Part shown: positions 7,771-20,600 of the stretch, in pieces | Layout: every line of letters begins with the position of its first letter | Position numbering within the stretch: position 1 is the stretch's first letter | Assembly (NCBI GenBank): GCA_027604005.1 | Contig: JADGJT010000230.1 | Location: 1-37,775, forward strand | DNA: 37,775 nt | Origin: Dinochytrium kinnereticum | Taxonomy: Eukaryota; Chytridiomycota; Chytridiomycetes; Chytridiales; Chytridiaceae | Direction of reading: 5' to 3' | Notes under the pieces: generated by a model | What the model was told of the DNA's origin: nothing | Database searches by the model: none | Seen by the model: only the letters and a program-made list of their open reading frames with translations | Made by a program: the position numbers and the translations under genes

Positions 7771-10700
7771 ATGGACGTCTGGTTCACTGAAGTGCCCCTA
7801 GCCCCTGAGGACGAGCAAGTCGACGAGGAGATCAGCGTATTCGTAGTCCCTTCTCCCACTTCCTCGTATGGCTGCCAGATATCAGCCTACCCGCCAGCGT
7901 CTCCAAAGGTGGAGGGCTCAATCGTCCCACTGACAAACTCGAACCCTCCCAGCTTCGTCATATGGCGACTGCTGCGGGAGCAGCAGATCCTCGAAGTCAA
8001 AGCCGTTCCGTTTATGAGTGTGGATGGGACTCAACCGAACGTTTTATTGAAATCACGGATATTTCAGTTTGCCTTTACTGCCAAGATTCTACCATCGGTT
8101 CAGGTTTACCAGGAGCTTGACAGTAGCCGAGTCCACATTCTGGCCGTTTCTGAGTACGGATCATTTCATAGAATTGCGTTTCATTCTATCCTCCAGCTGT
8201 ACGTCGGAGAGAGGAATGATGCGCCTACGGTTTCCTCATACCAGATCCGTGCAGATGATGACATCAGCAGACCCTCGCTCAAAAGGAAGTCTCTGGCCTG
8301 CGTCTACTTTCCCGACGTCGATACCATCTGTGCTGGATTCTTAGACGGAAGTGTGATTCAAGTTACTTACCAGCCACCTTCTGACCTAAATGAAAAAGGT
8401 ACAAGGGTTTCATCTCAAATCATCACTAATTATAATTGTAGAATCTTACCATGAAAAAGAAATATCAGAAAGCTGGCACTTGAAAAACTACATCACAACG
8501 CCGCTTAAGCTCTTAAAATCTTTCCGGTCCCAGCTCTCCTTCGATCAAGATGCCCGCGCCCCCTATGCCATGGCGTTGAGTTCGATTTCCTTTACGGCGT
8601 CTTACGGATTCGCCCTATTCAGTGACGATACCATCCGAGTTTTCGAACTTGGATCTCATAAATATTGCCAAACTTTAAAGATTGGTGATCAGGGGGAAGA
8701 CGAACTCGACGCTTTTTCGACTTCCGGCGGCCGAAAGGCAGGCTTTATACCGTTCATTAAAGTGTTTTCGGAGAAAACCAGGCAGGAAGGGGATACTTTG
8801 AGCCTGACATTCAAGATCATCGTTGCCCTCCCACGGCCAGATTCTTCTGGTTTGGACTTTTTCTTCTACTCTGGCGCGATCAACGCAAATAGTGCCATCA
8901 GTACCCTGATCCCAAGTGGGAAAGCTACGCTTCCTGGCTCTGCACATTCGTTTTTAGTCGACCTATCCTTTTTTTCAGTGCCCTCTGGGCATCTATTATG
9001 GGCACTCTTCGAGTCGAAAGGCTCTCATTCCGTAAAGTACCTTCGGGTAGAATTTGTGGAAGATAACGAGAGAATATCTTTAAATCCCTCGAAATGGGTG
9101 CAAGTTTCCACTGGCAAACTTCCTCATTTTTCAGAATGCTTTCAAGACTCGTCACCTACAAACGTAGAAGAAGATTTCATTAGCAACATATTTTTCCCGG
9201 GACGTTTTTCGTTAAAGATTATCACTCAGGCACTTGAGCATTTTTGTGAAGAGAGCGCGATTTCCCAGGATTTGGTTGCTGCCGAAGACGCTCTCACAGC
9301 ATCTAGCCCTTTGCTCTCTAAAGTTCAAAGGCTGAGAAGGCTTGCTTTGTACGCAGTGAATTTTCAGGCGGAGAAAGAGCAGTTCCGTAACGATGCCAGA
9401 GTTTTGGAAGACAGTTTATTCAAGAGGAGGAAATTTCAAATGGAAAGATTTTGGAGCATTTGTGAGGACCTTTACCTTGCCGAAAACTCTCCTGTGTCTC
9501 TCTCTTCAACTTCCTTGGCTGGAGCAATTTTTTTGGTTAAGCGGGGCTGCGTTTCTCTATATCGTCGAAGCAGTATCCCGGAAATTCTTCAAAAGGCTAA
9601 AGCGGCCAATTTAATGGACAGCGATTTTGCTTATCCTCCTCTAGGAGGCATATCGAGTTCATTTGATTCTACAAAGATAACAAATAGTCTTCTGCAAGTT
9701 TTGAGATCTCTTGCTGACCTCAAATCAGCAATCTCGCAGCAATCCGTTAATTCTTTCTTTGAAGATGCCTTCGCTATCCTCTCTCAACGAACAGAAAACT
9801 CTATCGCTGAATCTGTGTTGGAGGCTGCGGGTCGTACACTTTCCCCTCAGTTGAAGATGCACTGTGACTCTAAATTCATGAAAGAGCTGGTTGCCGTTAA
9901 CGATCGTGTTGTGGATCAACTGTTGGACTTAATCTCTTTTGAAGCCGACAGCGACGCTGTAGACTCTCGAGCAGCTCTGCCGTCTGCGTTTTTGAAATCG
10001 GCCTACATTGTATCATTTTTGCAAATTGCAATGGACCGCCAGGAGATTGCTAGGGATGTTCTGCTCTTAGAAATCGTCCGCAGTAGTTTCGGCAAGGCTA
10101 CTTCAAACTATAGAGTACTTCGTCGAGCACTGCTGACTTTCCAGTTCTCTGCCATTAACTCGTGGCTCTCAATGTGCAAAGTTGATAGTGCCGTACATCA
10201 AGAACATGGCGCCGATATGCAGCTACTAAATTCACAAGCTTCTCTATTATGTTTTGTTGTGGACAACTTTTGGAAATGGCAGCTTAACTCCTCGTCGTTG
10301 AGAATTATGGACAATATTACGGAAGGCGTCGAACGCTTGATGGCTCAAACGACCTGTACGGATGTTACCCTGCCCTCCGGCTCGGTTTTGAGCCCAGTTT
10401 TAATACAGCTGGCAACGTACTTTATGGACCGAGGATTTTATGAAACTTCCGTCGAGCTTTTACTGCTGCTACCGAAAGGGTTTGCCGTGGATTATTTGAT
10501 TGCAGTGAGCTCTATAAGCTTAGGAAGATCATCTACAGCAAATGTTTACTTGAAGAAAGAATTAAACTGCTACAGTGAGTATAAGAGTAAATTTTAACTA
10601 TGTATTCTGAATTTTATTTTCATATTAGCTTCAACCGGGATTCGTCCTGAATTTCGAGATGAGGCAGGGCTAGTTTTACCTTCGTCCTGCATTGAAAAGG

Positions 10701-12943
10701 GCGTTTTGGAATTTTTGGAGCATGTGATGAAAGTAATGGAGGAACGGAGATGCTATGACATCATGGCAGAGTTTGCCGATATTGCTCTCGCTGAAGTCAA
10801 CACGAATCAGGTTTTTATTCTTACACGTAGCCATTTTGTCGTTTTTAATGTTTGATTAAGGAAATTCAGGATAGGTCGGAGAGGATAAGATTTTTCTGGA
10901 AGTTAAAGTTTTTGGGATGTCTTGAGTCTAAGAACTTTGACGATGCTTGCGATACCCTTCTATCCGTTCCGAAGGATGAGGAGTAGGCATTTTTGATTTT
11001 AGCCTTTGTTTCTTTTTTTTTTGTTAAGCATGAAACTTGAATGTCGCCTGTTAGCTGAAGATGTGCTAACTCGTTTTGCAGTCCTAGATATTACTTAAGA
11101 AATCTGGTTATAGCAATATGTAAAAATGGAGAGTATATGTTGCTCACCAGTGAAAATGCCTTCGGATCGCTTTATGATGAAGTTGAGAGTGAGCTTCTCT
11201 TTCTTCAAAAAACCTGCGATATTATACCCATAGCCACATACCTTCCCGAGCCTACGAAAGAACCCAACTATTTTTATGTTATGTACTCGTTCTATGTTTC
11301 TAAGGGCCAATATAGGCAAGGTATGTTGTTTACTATTCTCATTATTTAGACATTTGTAACTTTGCTCCTAGCATGCTCAATAATGTACTCGTACGCTACC
11401 GCTTTGGGAAGTCTATCATCGGAGGACATCGGAGGAAAATCCATTATTCCAGTGGCGTCCGAGCAAGCTAGGGCATACCTGGCCGCTATAAATGCCCTTG
11501 CTATTGTTGATTCAGAAGTGGCATGGATTACAGTATCTACTTCTCGCGTAGACAATGTGGTTAGCGGTTTTGATATATTTGTCAAATAACACTTGAATTA
11601 GAATGCAATGGCTGTTGAAGAGGCAAGTAGAAGCGCACTGGGCGAAAATGGTAAGCGACTCGTTGATATGTAGTTCGAAAAATCGATTCATGGGATGGCC
11701 TTTATTTTTCTTTTTGTGCTCTGATTCATATAATTATGTTCCCGGACCGGCTTGATGTTCGTTCTAACTTGGCATAAGGAAAAGGATACACCAGGCTTAT
11801 TGATATTCGACGGGAATATTCTCTTTGCATGGCAAAGATACAACTAGCAGAATGCCATCGCGACTATCGATTTATATCTGGATTGCCATTGCTCCGGGAC
11901 GCAATCACACTGTTTATAAGCTTGGGGAACTTTGAGGGTGCTTTATCTTTGTCGGCACTATTTGGTGAGAACTTTCATACCCTGTTTGCCATCTGTGCCC
12001 AGAAGTGTGTGGAAGAGCCCGCTGTCGAATCCAATCTTCGGAACGCACCAGAATCGGATGATTACATTATTGCTTCGAGTCAATCTTTGGCGGAGAGGTC
12101 TTGGCGCCTTTTACGGCTTTATCTGGACGAAGTGGATTCGGCGGAGAATGGGTTTGGGTACAGGAATCAAATTGTTGATAAAGCCCTTGAAACAAAACCG
12201 CAGTCGAACATTCCAATTTGGCTTGAAAGCAGTTTAAAGGTATTTGGATTACTTTTTTGTCGGGCGTCTGACAGTTTTTTTAAGGCGGCCAATCCCGAGT
12301 CCTTGATGCGCCTGTATTTTTTCCATGGAAATTTAGCCAAGGCAGCTGAAATTGCCCTAAGACTCGTAGAAGAGGTAATTTAATAGCGTGATTTGTTTTG
12401 TTCGGTGTTCTGATTGTCTTTTGCAGGCATCAGCATCATCATTGAATTTTAAGTCGATACTCCCGAAGCATTTTTCGCGGCACCTGCCATATTTCATCAT
12501 TGAGAATATCGTCCGAACTTTGCACGATGTGACGAGTGGGACATCAAGGGCCATAAAAGTTTCATCAGAAGATCTGGTGAAGCTGAAGGAGCTGTTCAAA
12601 GCGCTGGTGCTTAAGTTGGACGATTATTTGGAGATGGCAGAGCATCTTTCGGGTGATATTGCTGGCTCGGAAATTCATGGTTCTGGGAATAAGCTCTCTG
12701 CCTTTTACGGCTTGCAAGCGACTGCGCCGCCGCCTGCAGCACGGCCTGCACGCTCGATCTTGGATCGTTTGGGGCCAAGTACACGATGGTGTTAATCCAA
12801 TCTAATTCTGTCTATCCAAATCAGGGGTTGAGCAGGCGCCAACGCCAGGTTCGCAGCCGGCTCTTGGTGTGGGTGGACGGACTGCCGAGAGCACCAGCTT
12901 TGCGTTCGGTGGCTTCGGTATGGCTTCAAGCAGCTTATCGTAA
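7771..12943 (+). CDS. NUP160: Nuclear pore scaffold protein, Nup160/Nup120 family
   Basis: Component of the Y-complex (Nup84/Nup107 complex) that coats the nuclear pore. Ten exons by hand: 7771-8398, 8442-10574, 10629-10810, 10861-10982, 11082-11320, 11372-11559, 11602-11650, 11779-12374, 12427-12778, 12825-12943; 4,608 nt, about 1,535 residues, close to human Nup160 (about 1,436). Family signals: an N-terminal beta-propeller-like part (LKSRIFQFAFTAKILPSVQ, SEYGSFHRIAF), the NYFYVMYSFYVSKGQYRQA segment typical of Nup160, then REYSLCMAKIQLAE and IPIWLESSLK...ANPESLMRLYF in the C-terminal helical solenoid. Exon 4 could instead start at 10870, in the same frame. The last exon is inferred: splicing out a 46-nt intron replaces an early stop with a Gly/Ser-rich tail containing FAFGGFG. 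It ends 103 bp before the next gene. Confidence 0.92.
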
Positions 12944-13046
12944 ATTATTGTGTGCTGAAGAAAAAGATTGAAAGTTGTCCCCAAATTGCGGGAGTTTGAG
13001 AAAAAAAGCTTGAAAGTTCAACTGTTCTTCTGTCCTTCCTGTGCCA

Positions 13047-14646
13047 ATGCGGGACATCATCGTCTTCAGCGGAACGAGCCACCCGAGGCTGGCCGAGGCC
13101 ATCTGCCAGAGGCTGGGCGTGCCGCTGGGAAAATGCACGCTCACCAAGTTCTCCAACCAAGAAACCAATGTGGCCATGGGCGAGTCCGTGCGCAATGCAG
13201 ACGTCTACATCATCCAGAGCGGGTGCGGCAATGTGAACGACAACTTCTTTGAGCTCTTGATCATGATCGCGGCATGCAGAACGGCGAGCGCAAAGTACGT
13301 TGGGATCGTCGCTGGCTCTGTTTTTTGACTCCAAACGTTCATAGGAAAATTACCGCGGTCATCCCCTGCTTCCCTTATGCCCGCCAACCGGATGCCCCTT
13401 ACAAGAAGAATGGCGCTCCTCTCTCTCGGGTGCCGGCTAATGAGATTGATAAATATGCGACATTGTACGGTGGGAAGCTTCCATCTGGTGATGGGCCCCC
13501 GCCTCCCAGCGTCACTATGCCCATTCTTGCTCCAAGGCCTCCCTCCATATCCGAGTCTGGCGAACCGGCAAATGGTCAGGAAAGTTTGAACGCATTCTCA
13601 CTAACTCTTGCAAGCTTCGGCAAGGGGCAGTAGCTCTCACCTTGCATCACCCTCAATCTCCAACCCGAATCTGAAGGCGATTAAGATGCGAACGGAGTCG
13701 ACCATGTCCATTGATGAGAAGGATGGAAGCCGTCGCCTTTCGACTTTTAGCAAGTCGCAGCCTAACATTGAGGTCACCACTTTGACCCCTCAGCCTTTAG
13801 CGCAAAAACCGGCCCCAATTTTGTTCCCTGGAACTTCACAGGGCGGTTACAAGCATTGGACGGCGAGATCCGGAACTCTCATCGCTAACATGTTAATGGC
13901 TGCAGGTATTTCATGCAGGTTAACTCCCACGCTCATCAGATTCAGGCTCAGACCATATCATCACCATGGATCTGCATGACCCACAATTTCAAGGATTCTT
14001 TGACATACCCGTCGACAACTTGTTCAGTCAGCCCCTTATTTTGAAGTACATCAAGGAGAAGATTGCCAACTATGAGCAGGCGGTTATTGTCTCTCCTGAT
14101 GCTGGCGGCGCCAAGAGGTGCGATATTCCCTATTCTTTGTTTAGTCTTCCGTCACCTTTTATTTAAACCAATCAACTTTTCTCTTACTCTTGTTGCTTCC
14201 ACACCACAAAAAGGGCGACGGCGATTGCGGACAAACTGAACATGGATTTTGCTCTGATCCATAAGGAGAGGAGATTTCATGCAGGAACACAAACCTCTGA
14301 TATGATGTTGGTTGGCGATGTTACAGGGAAAGTATGCATTCTCGTGGACGACATTGCGGACACTTCCTTCACCATCACCAAGGCCGCCAAGGTCCTTGTT
14401 GAGAAAGGTGCTGTTAAGATCTTTGCGGTTATTACCCATGCGATCATGTCAGGAGACGCCATTGAGCGTATCAAGCAGAGCCATATTGACGAGGTTATCG
14501 TGTCCAACTCCGTTCCACAAGAGGACCACATTACACGGTGTCCTAAGATCAAGGTCTTTGACATTGCTCCAATATTCGCCGAGGCGATTCGGCGTATTCA
14601 CAACGGGGAGTCCGTCTCCTTTCTATTTGATGTGCAAGCTATTTGA
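13047..14646 (+). CDS. Ribose-phosphate pyrophosphokinase, Prs5-like with loop insertion
   Basis: Makes PRPP from ribose 5-phosphate and ATP, feeding purine, pyrimidine, His, Trp and NAD synthesis. Exons: 13047-13294, 13345-13583 (or 13574), 13615-13905, 13946-14117, 14214-14646; about 460 residues against about 320 for the basic enzyme. Seen: N-terminal [20 protein letters not shown], the ATP-loop region [11 protein letters not shown], the metal/ribose-site block [39 protein letters not shown] loop [13 protein letters not shown], and C-terminal [14 protein letters not shown] Pro/Ser-rich insertion of over 100 residues sits in the catalytic flexible loop between YARQ...APLSR and [17 protein letters not shown], as in some fungal Prs subunits. 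Intron 2 is only 31-40 nt with an AAG acceptor and is the weakest junction. Known of yeast: Prs subunits with insertions act in hetero-oligomers. The stop lies 15 bp from that of the convergent polymerase gene. Confidence 0.9.
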
Positions 14647-14661
14647 AATGTATCGCTTTAA

Positions 14662-17600
14662 TCATACATGCATAAATATCCAATCCAGCGTCTCGCACAC
14701 TGTATCCATCTGCCTTGATCTACATATCGATTCTATTACCCGCAGTTGATGAACTACCTTGCTTCTGACGGACGATGTCGCATATTCCCCAGAACACTTG
14801 CAAATAGTGCTCAGCTCATCAGGTCGCGCCAACCGGCATTTTCTACATGAAAGATCTTGAACTTGCCATTGAAGGAGCAGACCCGAGATGCAATCCAGCA
14901 GCTTTGATTCAATATGATCTTTGCGATACTCGGTTCCACATTCGGGACAAGACCACCCAGGAATATCTTCCCTTTGGTGTCCGTCTATGTATTGGTAAAC
15001 CAGCAAGAATAATGTATCAGTATTGCAAAAAGAAGAGAAAGTAAAGAGAAGCGAGAAAGCACTTTGCACTTATTCAAGAAAAGGATAATGAAACAGAAAG
15101 AAGGCAGTAGAAAATCTCACCGTCTACTTCAGAACCAGTACGTTCATTGGATTTACTCAAATCTAGGTCATGCACAAGGCTGCAGTAGGAGCAGACCGTC
15201 CTCGCAAGCACAAAGGATTGGAACGGGTTCTCAAACTTAGTCGCTTCCGAGAATTCCCGCATTCCAATAACGTTCAATAAGTCGCGGCGAAGCCCCCGCA
15301 TTTCTCTTGCTGCAAGGACTTTAAGCTCAAGAACCGCGCAGATAACTTTGATGAAGTTAAGGGCAGCGTTTTTTCTTGAGTGCATGCCCACTTCGGAGAC
15401 CTGACTTGATGCATCATCGACGTTGTGGTACTTTTGTGATATCGTTGGGATGAGGGAGAAAAGCTTTCGTCGGATTCCTTTGCTCACAAGCTCAATCGAC
15501 GATAGGTCTTCCTTACTATCTTTTCTCTGATTCAAATCGCATAGGAACTCGCCAATAATCGAGCGGAAGTCTTCGTGAAGGGCATGTGGTAGCATCTCTA
15601 CAAGACTCCACTTCATATCAATTGCATAATCCGCCTCAACCTTCATCCCATCCTCCATCGCGTCAGAGTCGTCGCAATAAAGCACACCACCGTAATTATA
15701 CTTGTCCAGCCAGAGAAGATGGCACCAGAAATGCGTGATTTGAACGTCGATGTAAGAAAAGAGAGGCTGCTTTCGAACAGACTCAATGGCAAATTGTGCG
15801 TAAGTCATAGCCTTGTCTATAGAAGGTTTGCAGCTGCAGATGATGATCTTCTCGAAGCCCGCAAACACAATAGTACTTCCAAGAGACTGGAAAGATTCGA
15901 CTAGGTTATTGTATATCTTGCACATCAGCCTATGGACCAGATCATAGATAACCGGGTCGTAAAGTCGGGATGAGGGATCTGTTAACCAGCGATCAAAGTG
16001 CTCAAGCATCATCTCGGCAGACCGATTCTGCTGGCTCTCAAACTGAACGTGCCATAGCTGAACCATCTCTCTCATGATTTTGAGCGACTTCAAATTCGGA
16101 GCGCTCTCATTCACGCCATGAGTGAAATGTACCAATGCACCTTTCTCATTGATTGATTGTGAAGACTGCGTTGAGGTTTCCGGCTTAGTTTTATGAAAGT
16201 CAGGGGGATTGATATAAATCTTTGAGACGTCGTCCTCTAGATCGCTCAAGAGCGTCCACTGCAAAATGGTGTTAAAGGCCATATTGTACACATCCATCTC
16301 AATGCAGATGTTTGAGAAAGAGCCGGAAGTCGTCTGCTCTGGGGATACAGTGCTGGTCGAATCTCGATTTTCATCCTGCTCTCTTCCTCCCAAGTCAGGC
16401 TTTCGATCGTCATTGTACCAAAGCACAAAGTCGTTGCGAACAAGTCGACGAGCATAAAAGACGTCAGCCAAAAAGATGGGGTAGTCGCTTTCAATGTTTC
16501 CAAGAGGTATAGACCCGTACTCTGATATTCCTAAACGTTCCACGAGCCATTCCTTCACATTAAACAAATGAGAGAACAACCTCCTCGAACTCTGCTGTTG
16601 CCAACCAACTGCTGGGAAGTTACTATCCTGAGGGTGCGCCGGGACTCGCATGAATGGCAACTCTGAGAGGGTCACAAATCCAGCGGATGAAAGCTCAAAA
16701 TTGGTTAAGGAAGCTTGCAAGGCAAGCATCGTCGGTCCAGGCTTTGCGCGTCTATATCCACGAAGCTGCTCAACAATAGCCTTGATTGCGGATTGAAGAT
16801 CCCGGTGAAGAGAATGATCTACCTTTAAGTTCGATGGGTAATCAAACGAGGCACCACCATTTAAAGATGAGTCGACTCCGGAGTATCGCTCTAGCTTCTC
16901 TGCGTACAGCCGCCCCAAGTTGGGAATGGCAGAGTTATTCAAGGACGGGTCAACGAAGTGGATAAATGCCTGCTCCGCTGCAGGAAGATAGACTCCAAAA
17001 ATCTGCCTTGAGCCTTTGCCGCCTTGAAAGAGGTAAATAAACCTAACAGGAAAGCTAAGCTCCCGTATTTTCTTGGCTGGCTCTGGCCGGAGATCACGTA
17101 AGGCCATTCGACCCTTGAAGCCCTGCCGGTCCTTCCCAACGTAACAGGCCACACTGCCCACACTTATTAGGACTTTAAACAGCAGTGGCATTTTTGTTTC
17201 GTAGACCCCCTCAATATCGTGATGGGTAAACATCTTAGCAAGGTCATCGGCCTGATCCCTGAAAACAGCTTCGCTCATCGTGACTTCATAAAGGTGATAA
17301 CTGACTTGAGATCTAGGCAGAACTTTGTTGGTTTTTTCTACCGTAATGTCGCTACCAAGGGGGATGGATGGAACGAAAGGCTTCCGGCAGTTAATAAAAA
17401 ACGTCCTCTTAGCCTCTAATTTTGCAGATTGCAAAGCGCCGTTCAGCAAGAACCAAATCAAAAACTCCCCAGCTACCTCCGTCTCTACAATCTGAAGAAT
17501 ATGTACTGTCTGTCCAGGAACTAAAGTATTTGCCCAAGAAGCAATGCTGCCCCTTGGACCAAAAGATGTTGATGATCGGGCTTTCTTTAGCTTCTTCTGA

Positions 17601-20600
17601 GCCCAACGTTTCTTCTGCGAAACGAGCCATGCGCTATACTCGCTATCAATACTGGCCGCTGGCACAAGGGGATCGTTCTCATCCTCATCCTCGTTGGCAA
17701 CTATATTGATCCTGTTAACCAGAGGCTTTACTCCAGTTGATCGTGCCTGACGTCCGCGCTGCATCAGATCCTCGATATCCATATTAGATCGTGTATTGGC
17801 CTCTATATTTTCTTTATCGGCCATTCCTTCATCCACTGTCGCGGTGAGTGTCTTTTCCGGAATAGCTACGACACCTGGACCCAGCGGTCTAAACATGCTT
17901 GTGATCTTCTGCTGACGTTGGGAATCATTTACTTGAGCCAGCCTTTTGAGAAGCCAGTCCGGGTGTTTAACCCGTTCGATCGGGTTGGGAATGTCTTGCA
18001 TAGCGGCAGGGATGGTGATGAGCTTTTGAATAACTGAACCGAAGCGATCCAAGTAATATTGCCAGTCCAATATGTCTCGGATATTGATTGTGGTCAGGGA
18101 AGGATCTTTCAGCCACTTCCGAAGAAAGTAGCGAGAGATGTTCTCCTCAGCAAAGAAGATAGAAACGGGGATCGCCCTTTCGCTAACAGGTAATCCAAAC
18201 GGCCTTAGTGATATGACGAACTTGCAGTTTAACCCCTTATCCTTCACCATCTGATCTCCAAGGAACTCCGCAAGCCTCTTTGCGGTACTGATAGACGTCG
18301 ACTTTTGCGCACCATAATCATCAAGAGATCTGCTCATGCTACGATTCTCTGAAATCAGGTCAAAGAGTTCAACGTCGTCTAAATCCGATCCGCGGCTATA
18401 GAGAACGTCTAGCCACTGGTCCGCTACTTTAGCCACGGACGAGTAACATTCTTGAAGCGTGCCTCCATCTAAGAAAACTTGGAAGATTTCGGATTGGAAG
18501 ATTTTAATAAGCTTAAGCTCTCCACGCCGCTTAATCTCGAAACCCTTCAGCTCTGCAAGAGACCCGTCGTGGTTGAATACAGCGTATCGCTTCTTCAAAA
18601 GCTTATCCTCCTCAGTAGATGATGGCAAAATCATGGCTCGATATGGCCCATCGACTTCAAAAAAGATACTGTTCTCGCTTTTGATTTGATACGACCCATC
18701 GGGAGATAGATCTTGATACTGATGATTCGTAAACTCGGCATGAACAAGATGATTGAGCATAACGCAAGGGTACGAGATGTTGAATTGCTTTCCATTCTTA
18801 AGCTTGAAGTTGAAGCTTTCAGGAAAGGTCTTTGGAAGCGTGCACCAAATTCCGTCTGTGTCGAGCTCCAGGGGTCGGCCAAGCTTCTCAACTCTCTTTC
18901 TCGCAAGCTGGATAATTTTTGCGCCAGTAAGACATACGATACCAGCCATTTCCATAGAATACCAGCGAGCGCCTTTTCTCATAACGTACCCGTAGAACGA
19001 GTTCAGACTATATACCATTTAATTTCAGGCAAAAATTGGTAAGGCATTTTCTTACATGCACTTATGGGCCAATTGGAGCGAATCGTAAACGACGGTAAGC
19101 TTCTTTGCTTCATCGACTGCGGGAACGTTTCCTGCCTTTGCTGCATCATCAAGCTTCTTCTTCCAGGTTTTCAGTAGACCTTTATACTCATATCGACGAT
19201 CACGGAAACTTCTGACAGTGTCGACATAGAACGGATTCTCTCTCTGGCAAATGATAGACTCTTTTGTGACTACTTCCGTGACGTGCTTCTTAGAGTAAAC
19301 TTTGCGACTGTACTCTTCCACTCTTTTCTTAAAGATGGCATTCTGCTCAGAAAATTTCAGATCTCGAAAGCTTCGTTGAGGATCAGACGGATTGGGTCCC
19401 GGAAAAAGCTCACGCTCAAGCTGAATTCGAATCATGTTGAGCTCACTCTGCTCTGCGGGGAAAAACTCGCCACGCCATGACCACTGCATCCGTCGTTGAC
19501 ATTTACTCTCTTTGCCTTCGTAAAAATCGCACGCGACACATTCCTCTTCTTCCACCATAGCGTCGGGTTGTAAACGGTTTGTGAGAATGATGTTGGGATA
19601 CATGGCTGCGACGTCCAAATGATAAATTAGGGGTGGCTCCTCTCGTATCGGCATATCACGAAGTGTCTCTAATTTGCTGACAATCGCTTCTCGAACCTTA
19701 AAACAGAGTAAGCTTCAGGTTTAAAAGTCAAATGAAAAACCTCATCGTAATTCGCTATATCATCGATTCGCAGGTTTCCTTCGACTTCAATACTGAACTT
19801 AAGAGCATGGTCAATCTCATCGATAAGCTTACACGATTAATTACAAGGCTCAAAAAACATCAAACCTCTGTAAGAGCTTCGGGAACTAGACGAAACTTCA
19901 TTGGTAAGTCGCTTCGGAATACCCCTGCCTCCAGAGCCTCGACGTGGCCTCCCACGTACGTCTCAGTCTCAAGTAAGTGGCCGTTATACTTTTTCCCAGT
20001 ATTCTCTTCGTGCTTATTTGGCATAATTACATTGGCCTTGTATGCCTCGACCTAGGAAAATTAAAACTCTATCAAGCTTAGTAAGGTACCATCAGCAATG
20101 TTTCGCATAAAGTTCCCGATCCTCTTCTCAAAATGTCATCGGGATTCATGGGGATGATATTGCATAACGAAAAAATGAAAGGATGGACGTATTTCATATA
20201 AAGATAGTAGGTAGCGACCGCATCAGATACTGAATATTGAGCCAGAGTTTGAGGTTGTTCAGCAGCAAATCTATTCATCTTGTTAGTGAGAAAATATGAA
20301 AAAGTGGGCTCTACCTCGTCATATCTTCTGGGTCTACTTCAATAGGATTATACCCGAGCTTGTACTTAGTTACTGCCTTAAGAGATCAGATAGATTCCGT
20401 GATGCGGTATCAATACTTTCAAACCCTGACTTCCTTGTGGCAGATAACTATCGCGCTTTACCCAACAGAAAGCGTCAACGTGAACAGCATGTCTTGCCCG
20501 ATATTCTCCATTTGCGTCCTTGGCTATACCAATTTCCTTCGAAAATGTCAGCCAAAGAGGGCTTTACGCGAAACCAACCGCTTTCATGTCTAGTCCATAA

